Source: Desulfosporosinus shakirovi (GTDB lineage Bacteria > Bacillota > Desulfitobacteriia > Desulfitobacteriales > Desulfitobacteriaceae). Taken from it: 64,000 nucleotides of DNA. The position numbers were made by a program, and so were the translations under genes. Every line of letters begins with the position of its first letter. Position 1 is the first letter of the stretch. Positions 51,348 to 60,443 of this stretch are shown here, in pieces. The stretch lies in NCBI RefSeq assembly GCF_020595055.1, contig NZ_JAJDOO010000004.1, forward strand, positions 177,355-241,354, in the 5' to 3' direction. The notes under the pieces were generated by a model. It worked only from the letters and a program-made list of their open reading frames with translations. It had not been told where the DNA came from and ran no database searches.

Positions 51348-51375
51348 AAATTTTGCTGTTTATAAACATAATAGT

Positions 51376-51403
51376 AAGAAGGATATCTTTCGATATCCTT
51401 CTT
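51376..51403 (-). terminator. terminator of the SASP gene
   Basis: AAGAAGGATATC (51376-51387) pairs perfectly with GATATCCTTCTT (51392-51403) around a tetraloop, 21 bases beyond the SASP stop. Confidence 0.8.
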
Positions 51404-51424
51404 AACAGTAACTAACATTGGAAG

Positions 51425-51631
51425 TTAGATTTTGGTTCCACCTTTAAGGTGTTCTTCCGCGAACTGAATCATGCGTTTGGTCATTTGACCACCAACTGAA
51501 CCGTTTTCACGGCTTGTGCGGTCGCCACCTAATTGAAGGCCCATTTCATTTGCTACTTCATACTTAAATTGATCCAATTGCTGTGAAGCACCTTTAGTTG
51601 CGGGTGTATTAGTGTTTCTTTCTCCTGCCAT
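51425..51631 (-). CDS. alpha/beta-type small acid-soluble spore protein
   Basis: A 68-residue DNA-binding spore protein that coats and protects DNA. The GPR protease site region KYEVANEMGLQLGGDRTSRENGSVGGQMTKRMI contains both conserved SASP blocks (cited here by their cores YEVANEMG and GSVGGQMTKRM). The start ATG at 51629-51631 follows AAAGGAGGG. It is expected to be transcribed by SigG in the forespore. It is the clearest proof in the window that the organism sporulates. Confidence 0.96.
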   Translation of the reverse strand: MAGERNTNTPATKGASQQLDQFKYEVANEMGLQLGGDRTSRENGSVGGQMTKRMIQFAEEHLKGGTKI

Positions 51632-51846
51632 GATAGGTACCCTCCTTTAAATTTATGTTTGTGTACTGGAACATTCTTATTATGTGTTTATGCCGATTTC
51701 TTACTCAGGTAATTATTGCTACAATATAGAGACCTTTCCTTTTCAGAATTGTTTGGCCTAAAGATTGATTCTAGTTGATTTTATAGATTATAAGGTTTAG
51801 AATTAGAATGTACTTAGTAGTACTTGGATAGTTGGGAGGATACAAA

Positions 51847-52497
51847 ATGGTTTTGAAGATGAAGGAACCGGTAAACACTTGGACTCATTTTGTTTTGTTT
51901 GTGGCTGCAATTGTTGGACTAGTATTCCTAATTATCCTAAGTAAGAATAATATCTCTAAGCTTATTACAATGACGGTTTATGGTGTTAGTATGATCTTGC
52001 TTTACGGTGCCAGTTCGCTTTATCATTGGGTTCGAACAACTCCTCAAAAAGAACTTCTTTTGAAAAAGGTCGATCATATAGCAATATATTTATTAATTGC
52101 AGGTTCCTATACCCCGGTTTTTTATTATGGATTGGAAGGGGCATGGCGCTGGGCAATGCTAAGTGTTGTTTGGGGCTTGGCCTTAATAGGAATGTTATTA
52201 AAAATTTGGTTTATCCATGCACCTCGATATGTATCTTCTGCTTTCTATTTATCTTTAGGTTGGATTGCGTTGGTTCCATTCTTGCAGCTTATCAAGAATT
52301 TGCCGATGGGTGCAATTATTCTCATGGCATTAGGAGGACTTACCTATACCGTAGGTGCTATTATATATGCTACTAAGATCTGTGATTTCTTTCCGAAGCG
52401 CTTTGGGTTTCATGAGATATTTCATTTATTTATTGGTGCCGGCAGTATCGTGCATTATATAATGATTCTTATATACATTATTCCCATGACAGAATAG
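51847..52497 (+). CDS. hemolysin III / PAQR family membrane protein
   Basis: A 216-residue protein with seven TM helices. The motifs are NTWTHFVLF near the start, SSLYHW near residue 62, DHIAIYLLIAGSYTPV near 79 and FHEIFHLFIGAGSIVHYI near 188, which supply the conserved Asp, Ser and His metal ligands of the PAQR/YqfA/HlyIII family. Bacterial members affect membrane fluidity or lipid homeostasis; hemolysis is a historical label. The start ATG at 51847 follows GGGAGG. It is a single gene with a terminator shared with the convergent YbjN gene. Confidence 0.9.
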   Translation: MVLKMKEPVNTWTHFVLFVAAIVGLVFLIILSKNNISKLITMTVYGVSMILLYGASSLYHWVRTTPQKELLLKKVDHIAIYLLIAGSYTPVFYYGLEGAWRWAMLSVVWGLALIGMLLKIWFIHAPRYVSSAFYLSLGWIALVPFLQLIKNLPMGAIILMALGGLTYTVGAIIYATKICDFFPKRFGFHEIFHLFIGAGSIVHYIMILIYIIPMTE

Positions 52498-52556
52498 ACT
52501 GGGTTTTCTATAATGAATCAAAGTTACATCAATTGGTTCAATAAATTTATGCAAAT

Positions 52557-52590
52557 AAAAGGAGCGGTATTTTTTGATACCACTCCTTTT
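52557..52590. terminator. bidirectional terminator
   Basis: AAAAGGAGCGGTAT (52557-52570) pairs with ATACCACTCCTTTT (52577-52590) with one mismatch, between the convergent HlyIII and YbjN genes, with a T-run on both sides. Confidence 0.85.
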
Positions 52591-53044
52591 ATGTTTCATC
52601 AGAGCAAAAGGCGGCTGCCTCCTCTGCGCTGTAATCTCCATAGACGAGCTTCATTAGACCAGGGTAATATGTGTCAAACCCGAGGACTCCGTTCCAAACA
52701 ATGTTAAGTACTTGGTCTTGCGAAGGGCGAGCGTCAGCCAGATCAAGAAATGTACGGTACCTTATCTCCCCGTTATCCATATCCATTTCAAAGTTACCAT
52801 TGATCAGTTCGTAGTTAACACGACTCATGTAATCACAAACTTCAAGGCGTTTAGAGGAGGGGATTTTTTGATCAATATGAGTATTGCAGAGCAATGATTC
52901 TTGTTCTTCATCAACAAAAAGGAATGCGTGAAAATCAGTATTTATGCCGCTAATCTCAAGTTTGATGATTCCATTCTTGTTGTCAAAATCAAATTCCCAA
53001 CCGTTTTGACTTAGAATTTCATAGAGTACTCGAAATAAGGACAT
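52589..53044 (-). CDS. YbjN-domain protein
   Basis: A 151-residue acidic soluble protein. The alternating strands (WEFDFDNKNGIIKLEISGINTDFHAFLFVDEEQESLLCNTHI), the helix CDYMSRVNYELINGNFEMDMDNGEIRYRTFLD and the final helices match the YbjN / type-III-chaperone-like fold. The molecular role is unknown; the E. coli protein affects motility and stress responses. The start ATG at 53042-53044 follows AGGAGGG. It is monocistronic and divergent from the membrane regulator at 53211. Confidence 0.8.
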   Translation of the reverse strand: MSLFRVLYEILSQNGWEFDFDNKNGIIKLEISGINTDFHAFLFVDEEQESLLCNTHIDQKIPSSKRLEVCDYMSRVNYELINGNFEMDMDNGEIRYRTFLDLADARPSQDQVLNIVWNGVLGFDTYYPGLMKLVYGDYSAEEAAAFCSDET

Positions 53045-53210
53045 AATTACCCTCCTAAATCTTCGCTTGTTTTTTAACAAATTCAACATTAAGATAGCAA
53101 ATTCCTTCCAATTTTAGAATATAAATAAATAGTATAATAGAAGAAAGGTTTTTAATAGTTTGACAACGAATTAATCTTAAAGAAAATTTATCTCCGAGGG
53201 AGGAGTGCTA

Positions 53211-54368
53211 TTGCGTTCACTAAAACATCAGATTCTTTTGCTAATGCTTGGTTCCTTAGTTGTCTTAGCATCAAGTTTAATCTTCGTTTTAGGGTGGCAT
53301 TTTAAGCATGGTGCAGTTGATGCAGCAATTGTTAAAGCCAAAACGGATCTGGCAACGTGCATGGATATTATCGAATTTAGCACGCCAGGTCCTTGGCATG
53401 TAAAAGATGGTATGCTTTTCAAAGGGGAAATCCAAATCTCTCATAGATCTGAACTTGTTGACCATTTAGCAGAGCTGACGGGTGATACCGTGACTCTGTT
53501 TCTAGGTGATACCAGGGTTGCTACAACCGTAAGAAGTGTAAATGGTGAAAGAGCCGTCGGAACAAAGGTGTCGGATATAGTTGCCCAAACTGTCTTAAAA
53601 GATGGACAGGTTTACCTAGGTGAAGCGAATGTTGTCGGACAGCTTTATCAAACAGCTTATGAGCCTATCCGTGACAATAATGGAGATATTATTGGGATTT
53701 TTTATGTAGGGATATCTAGAAGTTACACTCAGGCCTTTATTGTTAATTCATTAATCCGAGTTGCATCGTTTGGCCTAGGCTTGACGGTGATCGTTGTTTT
53801 ATTAACTTGGTTTTTTATTCAAAAAGTTGTTATCCGTCCAATACATGAAATCACCCTCGGAACTCGTGATGTGGCTACTGGACACTTGACTGAAAAAGTC
53901 GCTGTTTCTGGTCCTAAAGAGATTGGCGAACTGGCGGTTGCGTTCAATCAGATGGTTGAACGACTAGGTGATATAGCCGACGAAATGAGTAAAGTATCCA
54001 TGAAAAAAGACTCCCAAGTAGAAAAGATTACTTTGGTGACTAATCAGACGGAAGAACCGGAAATTATCTTAGATGAGATTCACAAGCAAAATTTCTATAT
54101 TGATCAACAAGGCTTGCCGAAAGGATTAAATCAACTCACTCTTAAGCAAATTGTTTCTTTTTTGAGCGAAACAAAAGACCCGGTTTCTGCTGAAAATGTT
54201 GCTGAAGGAGTAAATCTAACTAGGGTAACGGTTCGAAGATATCTTGATTTTCTTGAACAATATGGAGCTTTGACAACTGATTTAAAATACGGAACCGTAG
54301 GCAGACCTGTAAAACTGTATCATCCGGAGCTTAATCTAAGCATAAAAGATATTGAAAAAATTCATTGA
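53211..54368 (+). CDS. membrane-anchored one-component regulator: Cache sensor, HAMP and CitB/DctR-type HTH
   Basis: A 385-residue protein that joins a receptor-type front to a DNA-binding end. TM1 is about residues 8-30, a single-Cache extracytoplasmic domain about 31-180 (with DTRVATTV, GERAVGTKVSDIV, GQLYQTAYEPIRDNNGDIIGIFYVGIS), TM2 about 183-207, HAMP about 208-260. A linker follows, then a C-terminal helix-turn-helix (about 305-375: LNQLTLKQIVSFLSE, VNLTRVTVRRYLDFL, GRPVKLYHP) of the type ending CitB/DcuR/DctR response regulators. No kinase, receiver or MCP domain is present. The start is probably TTG at 53211, behind GGGAGGAG. A terminator follows, and the formate dehydrogenase operon is 308 bases downstream. 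Confidence 0.88.
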   Translation: MRSLKHQILLLMLGSLVVLASSLIFVLGWHFKHGAVDAAIVKAKTDLATCMDIIEFSTPGPWHVKDGMLFKGEIQISHRSELVDHLAELTGDTVTLFLGDTRVATTVRSVNGERAVGTKVSDIVAQTVLKDGQVYLGEANVVGQLYQTAYEPIRDNNGDIIGIFYVGISRSYTQAFIVNSLIRVASFGLGLTVIVVLLTWFFIQKVVIRPIHEITLGTRDVATGHLTEKVAVSGPKEIGELAVAFNQMVERLGDIADEMSKVSMKKDSQVEKITLVTNQTEEPEIILDEIHKQNFYIDQQGLPKGLNQLTLKQIVSFLSETKDPVSAENVAEGVNLTRVTVRRYLDFLEQYGALTTDLKYGTVGRPVKLYHPELNLSIKDIEKIH

Positions 54369-54381
54369 TGTCGATTGCTTT

Positions 54382-54401
54382 CCCCCTAAATAATTAGGGG
54401 G
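54382..54401 (+). terminator. terminator of the Cache-HTH regulator
   Basis: CCCCCTAA (54382-54389) pairs perfectly with TTAGGGGG (54394-54401) around a tetraloop, followed by AATTTTTATT. Confidence 0.9.
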
Positions 54402-54511
54402 AATTTTTATTGCTCGGTTAATGGTATTAGTTTGTATTCTTTCTAAAAGCATAGGTTTAACTGAGGGACGCTTGCGGTTACCTGTTCGCAACCCGAGAGT
54501 CAGATAGACTA

Positions 54512-54548
54512 TTCTTTATTTACAGAATTATTTCTTTATTTACATAAT
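54512..54548. promoter_or_regulatory. 20-bp-period direct repeat upstream of fdhA, candidate operator
   Basis: TTCTTTATTTACAGAAT (54512-54528) recurs as TTCTTTATTTACATAAT (54532-54548), 16 of 17 identical and two helical turns apart, about 130 bases before the fdhA start. AT-rich direct repeats are typical targets of CitB-family HTH domains, such as the one encoded just upstream. The 307-base spacer shows no other gene; a TTGCG..CGCAA hairpin lies at about 54473-54491. Confidence 0.6.
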
Positions 54549-54675
54549 GATGACTATAGGCACAAAGGAATATAAGCTAAAGGAGATATAGAAATATCAG
54601 AACATTCTTCATTATCTTAATTATTTAATTATGGTCGAAAGCAGACAATATGAACATTTTAAGGGAGGAAAAGAG

Positions 54676-57600
54676 ATGGATGTTTCTCGTCGTGGTTTCT
54701 TTAAACTGTCAGGGCTTTCCATCGCCGCTTTAGCTGCGGGCTTGGGATTTGATCCTGCCGTTGCGAAGGCAAAAGGGTACGCGTTGAAACTGGAAGGAAC
54801 CAAAAAGATTCCGAGCATCTGCCACTTCTGTTCCGGTGGGTGTGGAATGTTACTGTATGTAAAAGAGGGCAAGCTAATTCACTTAGAGGGTGATCCAGAT
54901 CATCCAACCAATGAAGGGACTCTTTGCCCAAAGGCAGCAAGTTTACTAAGTGTTGCTAATTCACCGGACCGGGTGACAAAACCAAGGCGTCGCGCTCCTG
55001 GGGCTGATAAGTGGGAAGATATTACTTGGGAAGAGGCACTGGACATCGTAGCGAAGAAGACAAAAGAAGTCAGGGACGCCAGTTGGCAAGCCGCCGATCA
55101 GATTGCCAATGCGAAAACCGGATTGCCAGAAAGCCTTGCAGTGAACCGTGTAGAAGGAATCGCCTTCCTTGGTTCTGCTGAAGTGGACAATGAAGAGTCG
55201 TATCTTATTAAGAAGTTTTGCCAGCTGATCGGAACTCCTTACAATGAACACCAAGCCCGGATATGACACGCTCCCACGGTGGCAAGTTTGTCACCTTCAT
55301 TTGGTCGCGGTGCGATGACAAATTCCTGGTCGGATTTAAAAAATGCCGAAGTTTTTTTAATTGCCGGAAGTAACTGTGCAGAAAACCATCCGATTGCAAT
55401 GAAGTGGATTAATCGAGCAAAAGAGAACGGTGCAAAAATAATTGTTGTCGATCCACGATTTACGCGTACAGCCTCTAAGGCAGACATCTTCGCCCAAATC
55501 CGTCCGGGAACGGATATAGCTTATCTAGGCGCTATTATTAATTATATTATTGAACAAAAATTGTACGATCAGAAATATGTTTTAAATTATACTAACGCTC
55601 TCCTTAAGGTCAGTAAAGATTACAAATCAGAAGCGGGACTCTTCTCAGGTTATGATGCCAAAACGAGGAAATATGGCACAGCAAGCTGGGGTTACCAACT
55701 TGGGCCAGATCAAAAACCTCTGAAAGCTGAAAGTATTGAGGACCCTGATAGTGTGTTTTCAAAGCTCAAATCTCACTATTCAAGATATACGTTTGACACA
55801 GCTGAAAAAATCTCAGGCATTCCTGCGGCAAAAATTAAGGAAATCGCGGAGGTCTTCTGTAAGGGGAAACCGGCAAGTATCCTTTATGCACTGGGAATGA
55901 CTCAACATACCACAGGAGTTCAAGGAATTCGTGCCTATGCCATCATTCAATTACTGTTGGGAAACATCGGAAAAGCCGGAGGCGGCATCAATGCTCTGCG
56001 TGGAGAACCAAATGTCCAAGGTTCAACAGATATGGCCAATCTTGTCAGTAACTTGCCGGGCTATTTACCGCACCCAATCAATACGGATAAGACTTTACGT
56101 GATTATCTGGTACGCAATGGGTCATTTTTTGAAAAACATATTGTTGCTCAACTTAAGGCTTGGTTTGGTGAAAACGCCACTAAAGATAATGACTATGGAT
56201 TCAGCTACTTACCGAAGACCAATCCCGCTGTGAATGCGACGATGGTAAAACTCTTTGAAATGATGAATAAAGGCCAGTTTAAGCTCCTCTTTAACGTCGG
56301 TTCTAACTCTCTGGTTTCTATTCCGGATCGGCAACTGGTACGATCAGCCTTAACCAAACTTGATATGTTAGTCGTATCAGACCTTTTCGAGATTGAAACT
56401 GCCCAGTTTTGGCGTGAGCCAGGGGTGAATCCCGCAGATATTAAGACAGAAGTCATCATGTTTCCTGCAGCCTTCGTCTATGAAAAGGCAGGTAGTATGT
56501 CAAACTCCTCGCGCTGGATTCAGTGGAAAGACGCTGCCCTTGAGCCACTGGGGGAATCGTTACCGGACCTCGATATGCTGGATCACCTTTTTAAGAAAAT
56601 TCGCAAATTATATGCGGGGAGCACAGATGTTAAGGATGCCCCGATCTTAAAGGCCCGTTGGGACTATGGTGAGCATACAAGCGCTTTGAAAGTACTTCAA
56701 GAGCTAAGTGGGTATGACGAAACCACCGGTAAGCTACTTCCGACTATAGGGGATTATCTTAAAGCACCGATTGGTACAGCTTCTACAGGATGTTGGATAT
56801 ATGCCGGTGTTACAGGGAACGGGAACTTGGCGGCACGTCGCAACAATGCCGACCCCTCAGGACTGGGATTGTTTAAAGACTGGAGCTTTGCTTGGCCTGG
56901 AAATGTTCGGATCCTTTATAACCGTGCTTCCTGTGACGAATTAGGTCAGCCGGTTGACGCTAAACGCAAACTTATTTGGTGGGATGAGGCAGCTAAGGTG
57001 TGGGCAGGAAATGATGGCGGGGACCTTGTCGATAAGACCAAGGGACCGGATACACCCGAAGGAAAGCTAAGTTTCCGTATGAACCCTGAGGGAGTAGGCC
57101 GCCTGTTTGCCGCTACTTACATGAGTGGATTGCCTGCAGAAGCCCCCGTAGATGGACTTCCGGCCATCGGAATTCGTCCGGCAGGGCTTTGTGTTGATGG
57201 ACCGCTTCCGGAATTTTACGAACCAACGGAAAGCCCAACGACAAATATCTTGCATCCCGAGGTTTCAATCAGTCCATGTGCCTTGGTTGTATCGACTCAG
57301 ATCGGCAAGTCAGATAAGTTTCCACATGTGCTAACCACTTATGGGGTGGTCGAGCATTTCTGTGCAGGGGGAATTACGCGTAATATTCCGTGGCTGAATG
57401 AAATTATGCCGGAGCCCTTTGCAGAGATCAGTAAAAACCTAGCGGCAAAGATTAAGGTTGTTGAAGGGGATATGGTCGAGGTTTCTTCTGCTCGCGGCAA
57501 AATCACAGTAAGAGCTTTAGTAACGGATCGACTGCAATCCTACAAAGTCAACGGAAAAGACACTGAAACCATCGGTATGCCCTGGAGCTGGGGCTTTGCA

Positions 57601-57711
57601 AGCTTAAGCCCAGGACCGAGTACTAATGAAATAACCATTGCTGCATTGGATCCTGGAGCCGGTACTCCAGAGTATAAAGTTTGCCTAGTCGATATAAGGA
57701 GGGCAAATTGA
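54676..57711 (+). CDS. fdhA: Tat-exported formate dehydrogenase catalytic subunit, selenocysteine-containing
   Basis: A 1011-residue molybdopterin/tungstopterin enzyme oxidising formate to CO2 on the outer face of the membrane. The Tat signal SRRGFFKLSGLSIAALAAG is at residues 4-22; the [4Fe-4S] ligands are CHFCSGGCGM near residue 49 and the Cys of LCPKA near 86. The TGA at 55264-55266 interrupts an otherwise continuous frame exactly where FdnG-type enzymes place Sec: HQARI-U-HAPTVASL. A SECIS-like hairpin follows at once, so the codon is read as selenocysteine and the gene is not broken. The start ATG at 54676 follows GGGAGG; an ATG at 54631 would bury the Tat motif. Its stop overlaps the fdhB start. 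Confidence 0.96.
55264..55297 (+). promoter_or_regulatory. Sec codon and bacterial SECIS element in fdhA
   Basis: After UGA (55264-55266), GGTGGC (55278-55283) pairs with GTCACC (55290-55295), with one G-U, around an AAGTTT loop. Codon by codon it parallels the E. coli fdhF SECIS (GGTTGC-AGGTCT-GCACC), including the loop G and U that SelB contacts. Confidence 0.88.
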
Positions 57712-58508
57712 TGGCGAGGAAAACGGTTTTAATTGACACTTCATTGTGTACGGGATGTAAAGCGTGCTCTGTGGCCTGTAAGGCCTGGAATGAGCTTCCA
57801 GCGGAGAAAACTCAATTGCTGACGAGCTATCAGACTCAGAGTGCTTTTACCACGAAGACTTGGACGTATATGACCTTCGTCGAGAAATATGAAGATCAAA
57901 AAATGAATTGGTTAATGCGCAAGGCGCAATGTTTTCACTGTGCTGATCCTGCTTGCATGAAGGCTTGTTCTTCGAATGCAATTACGAAGACTGAGTCTGG
58001 GTACGTTGTGATCGATCAAGAGAAGTGCATTGGTTGTGGGTATTGTGTTGAAAACTGTCCATTTGGGGTTCCTAAGGTTGACCTAATCAAGAAAAAATCT
58101 TATAAATGTACCGGGTGTATTGATCGGGTCGAAAATAATTTACTGCCGGCTTGTGTTCATACCTGTCAACCGGGTGCTTTAAGCTTTGGAGAACGGGATG
58201 CGATGCTGGCTCAAGCAAAGAAACGTCTTGTTGAGGTTCAAAAGACACATCCCAAGGCACAACTGTACGGAGAAAATGAAATGGGTGGCATGACCTATCT
58301 GTATCTGTTGCTAGACAGTCCTGAAATATACGATCTCCCAGTTAAGCCTACGGTTCCGCTCTCTCTGACTCTCTGGAAAGATGTGATCAGGCCAGTTGGC
58401 ACTGTGGCCGTGGGTGGTGCCGCGGCGGCTGTTGTTCTTGGGGTTTTTGCAAATCTTTTTAGGGGTAATTACGGTAATTCTGATAATAAAGAAGGAGGGA
58501 GAGACTAA
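57711..58508 (+). CDS. fdhB: formate dehydrogenase iron-sulfur subunit
   Basis: A 265-residue electron-transfer subunit with four [4Fe-4S] clusters: CTGCKACSVACKAWNELP near residue 12, CFHCADPACMKAC near 75, CIGCGYCVENCPFGVPKVD near 105 and CTGCIDRVENNLLPACVHTC near 130. One C-terminal TM helix (about 231-250) anchors it, as in FdnH. It carries electrons from FdhA to the cytochrome b subunit. The start ATG at 57711 overlaps the fdhA stop by one base, with AGGAGG inside the fdhA end, so translation is coupled. Confidence 0.95.
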   Translation: MARKTVLIDTSLCTGCKACSVACKAWNELPAEKTQLLTSYQTQSAFTTKTWTYMTFVEKYEDQKMNWLMRKAQCFHCADPACMKACSSNAITKTESGYVVIDQEKCIGCGYCVENCPFGVPKVDLIKKKSYKCTGCIDRVENNLLPACVHTCQPGALSFGERDAMLAQAKKRLVEVQKTHPKAQLYGENEMGGMTYLYLLLDSPEIYDLPVKPTVPLSLTLWKDVIRPVGTVAVGGAAAAVVLGVFANLFRGNYGNSDNKEGGRD

Positions 58509-59224
58509 TGGCACTTAAGATGGAAACAAGAAATCAAATGCCCAAGAGAATTATTGAAGACAAAGTTTTGCGTTTTAGTGCGGGAGAACGCCTTAGTCAT
58601 TGGGTTCATGCGATTTCCTTCTTTGTTTTGCTCTTTACTGGGCTAGGAGTTCTCAGCACCTCATTTCAACCGGCAATGGCCATTTTTGGAGGGATACAGG
58701 TTGCTCAGTTGATTCACCGTATTGCTGCAGTCTTTTTTGTTGTCGTAGTAGGGTTAATGTTCTTTGTTGGAAATCCGAGATATCATTGGAGATGGTTAAA
58801 ATTTGTCTTTAGTTTTAAAAAATCAGATTGGCAACACGTCTGTGCCTTTCCTAAAGAATTCTTCGGTGGACATGGCAACTATCCAGAACAAGAGAAATAT
58901 AACGGAGGAGAGAAAATTAACTCGTTGATCACAATTTTCGGCACTGTTTTCATTACTCTTAGCGGCGTAGTGATGTGGTTTTCCTCCTCGTTCCCCCCTG
59001 CTCTGGTACGTTGGGCTTATCCAGTTCACGACCTCTCTATGTTTATTATGACGGCTGCTGCCATCGGGCATATCTATTTAGGACTTTTACACCCAGACTC
59101 GAGAGCGGCTATGTCCGGCATGATCAACGGTTATGTATCGACTAAGTTTGCACGTGCTCATCACCGTGAATGGTATGAACGATTAAAGAAAGAACAGTCA
59201 ATGAATGAGCAGAAGAATGTATGA
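58508..59224 (+). CDS. fdhC: formate dehydrogenase cytochrome b subunit
   Basis: A 238-residue integral membrane cytochrome b of the FdnI type with four TM helices (about residues 27-50, 62-82, 137-158 and 168-190). Candidate heme ligands are His in RLSHWVHAISF near 31-34, LIHRIAAVFF near 66, VHDLSMFIM near 176 and IGHIYLGLLHP near 188. It passes electrons to the quinone pool. The start ATG overlaps the fdhB stop (TAATG) and follows GGAGGGAG. Confidence 0.93.
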   Translation: MALKMETRNQMPKRIIEDKVLRFSAGERLSHWVHAISFFVLLFTGLGVLSTSFQPAMAIFGGIQVAQLIHRIAAVFFVVVVGLMFFVGNPRYHWRWLKFVFSFKKSDWQHVCAFPKEFFGGHGNYPEQEKYNGGEKINSLITIFGTVFITLSGVVMWFSSSFPPALVRWAYPVHDLSMFIMTAAAIGHIYLGLLHPDSRAAMSGMINGYVSTKFARAHHREWYERLKKEQSMNEQKNV

Positions 59225-59281
59225 GGAGAGAGATCCCCACATACACAACTAGAAGCATAAATTGAAATGATTGGAGTAATT

Positions 59282-59992
59282 ATGATGGACAACGCCTTTC
59301 AAACCTATTGCCTCCTTAAGGAGGAAGTTAAACGTTGGCAGGATGAGCGAGGTTCTTTTTGGATCAATAGGCTGAGTCCAGCCAAGGTACCTCCCTACTA
59401 TCCTATTAAGGAGTTGCCAGAAAAGGCGGTTCTGGAACTTTGTCAAAGGTTGAATAGAGTCAGCAATATATTAATATCCGAATCACTGTTACGGGATGCC
59501 TGGAACAAATTCATGGCCCTTAAACCTGTGAAGAACAATGAACTGTTAAGCCGATTACAGATTGCCCTTTGTGGCGTTGCGCAACTGTATCGAAACACAA
59601 TAGTCGATGTCGAAAATAGTTCAAAAGCATCCACTCAGAGTATGGTGTGCCCCATCTGTGGTGAGTTGGCAGGGGTATCGATTTTATCTCCGCCAAATGG
59701 GAATCGATACGTACACTGTTCCCTATGCGGGCATGAATGGCCAGCTAAGCGCGTTGGGTGCATTCGTTGCGGAAGTGAAGAAGCTTCAATGCTAACCTAT
59801 CTGCACTCGGAGGAGTTTCCGGGGGTTGAGATGATCGTCTGTCAAGATTGTTGGCAGTTTTCTAAGGAAGTTGACTTACGTGTGTTAAGTACAAGGGATA
59901 TCGATTGGGAAACTATTAGAACTCTATCTTTAGATTATGCAGCAGAAAAATGGCTTTCTGAGCATGCCCGATTATTAGAAGGAGTTCACTGA
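59282..59992 (+). CDS. fdhE: formate dehydrogenase accessory protein FdhE
   Basis: A 236-residue cytoplasmic maturation factor that binds Tat-type formate dehydrogenase before export. Two rubredoxin-like Cys pairs are seen: CPICGELAGVSIL near residue 123 with CSLCGHEW near 145, then CIRCGSEEASML near 158 with CQDCWQFSKEVDLR near 185, the latter matching FdhE. The start is ATG at 59282 or 59285, 5 or 8 bases after GGAG; the upstream ATG at 59267 has no site. It ends the fdh operon, with a terminator at 60066-60115. Its presence supports the exported nature of FdhA. Confidence 0.93.
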   Translation: MMDNAFQTYCLLKEEVKRWQDERGSFWINRLSPAKVPPYYPIKELPEKAVLELCQRLNRVSNILISESLLRDAWNKFMALKPVKNNELLSRLQIALCGVAQLYRNTIVDVENSSKASTQSMVCPICGELAGVSILSPPNGNRYVHCSLCGHEWPAKRVGCIRCGSEEASMLTYLHSEEFPGVEMIVCQDCWQFSKEVDLRVLSTRDIDWETIRTLSLDYAAEKWLSEHARLLEGVH

Positions 59993-60065
59993 TCTAGGAC
60001 CTCATATCTGTTTTCTTGACTTTCTCAAAAATGGTTTTATACCAATGCCCTGAATATTACTAAGA

Positions 60066-60115
60066 GCCCACCTAAGTGTTAGAATTGGCTTCTAAACAAT
60101 GGGTGGGCATTTTTT
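60066..60115 (+). terminator. terminator of the fdh operon
   Basis: GCCCACC (60066-60072) pairs with GGTGGGC (60102-60108), with an inner TTAGAA/TTCTAA stem, followed by ATTTTTT. Confidence 0.9.
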
Positions 60116-60180
60116 ATACTTACTGAAGTATAAACTTGCGTTAGTTATACTTTCTATGCATAAGTGCAACTAGGGATGAT

Positions 60181-60245
60181 GCTGTCTTTAGTCCCTTCTG
60201 GCTGTCCATTCTACAGGGACACTTTGCATTCATGACCGGTGCCTG
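60181..60245. repeat. foldable intergenic repeat, family 2 (short copy D)
   Basis: Within the 451-base spacer between fdhE and prfC, AGTCCCTTCT, CTACAGGGACACTT (60211-60224) and TCATGACCGG (60230-60239) occur in the same order and orientation as in the 170-base element at 28340. The intervening 70-base block of that element is missing here. AAGTATA..TATACTT (near 60125-60152) forms another small hairpin nearby. No gene is seen in the spacer. Confidence 0.6.
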
Positions 60246-60443
60246 TGGCTTGGTATCAGCTAAGTTTTTTTAATGTTATTACTCTTTTATGAAGACAATT
60301 TCACAGGATTTCACAGATCAGTATTAAACGATAAGGAAATAATTGAGGATGTACATAATATCGTGTATAATTAACACTTATTGAAAACTATTTAAAAATT
60401 TGAATAGAATGTATGACAAAGTTGAGTTAAGGAGTTAAAAACA

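Noticed and set aside
55264..55266. Nonsense mutation splitting fdhA into two genes
   Set aside because: The UGA sits at the invariant selenocysteine position with a SECIS-like hairpin directly after it.
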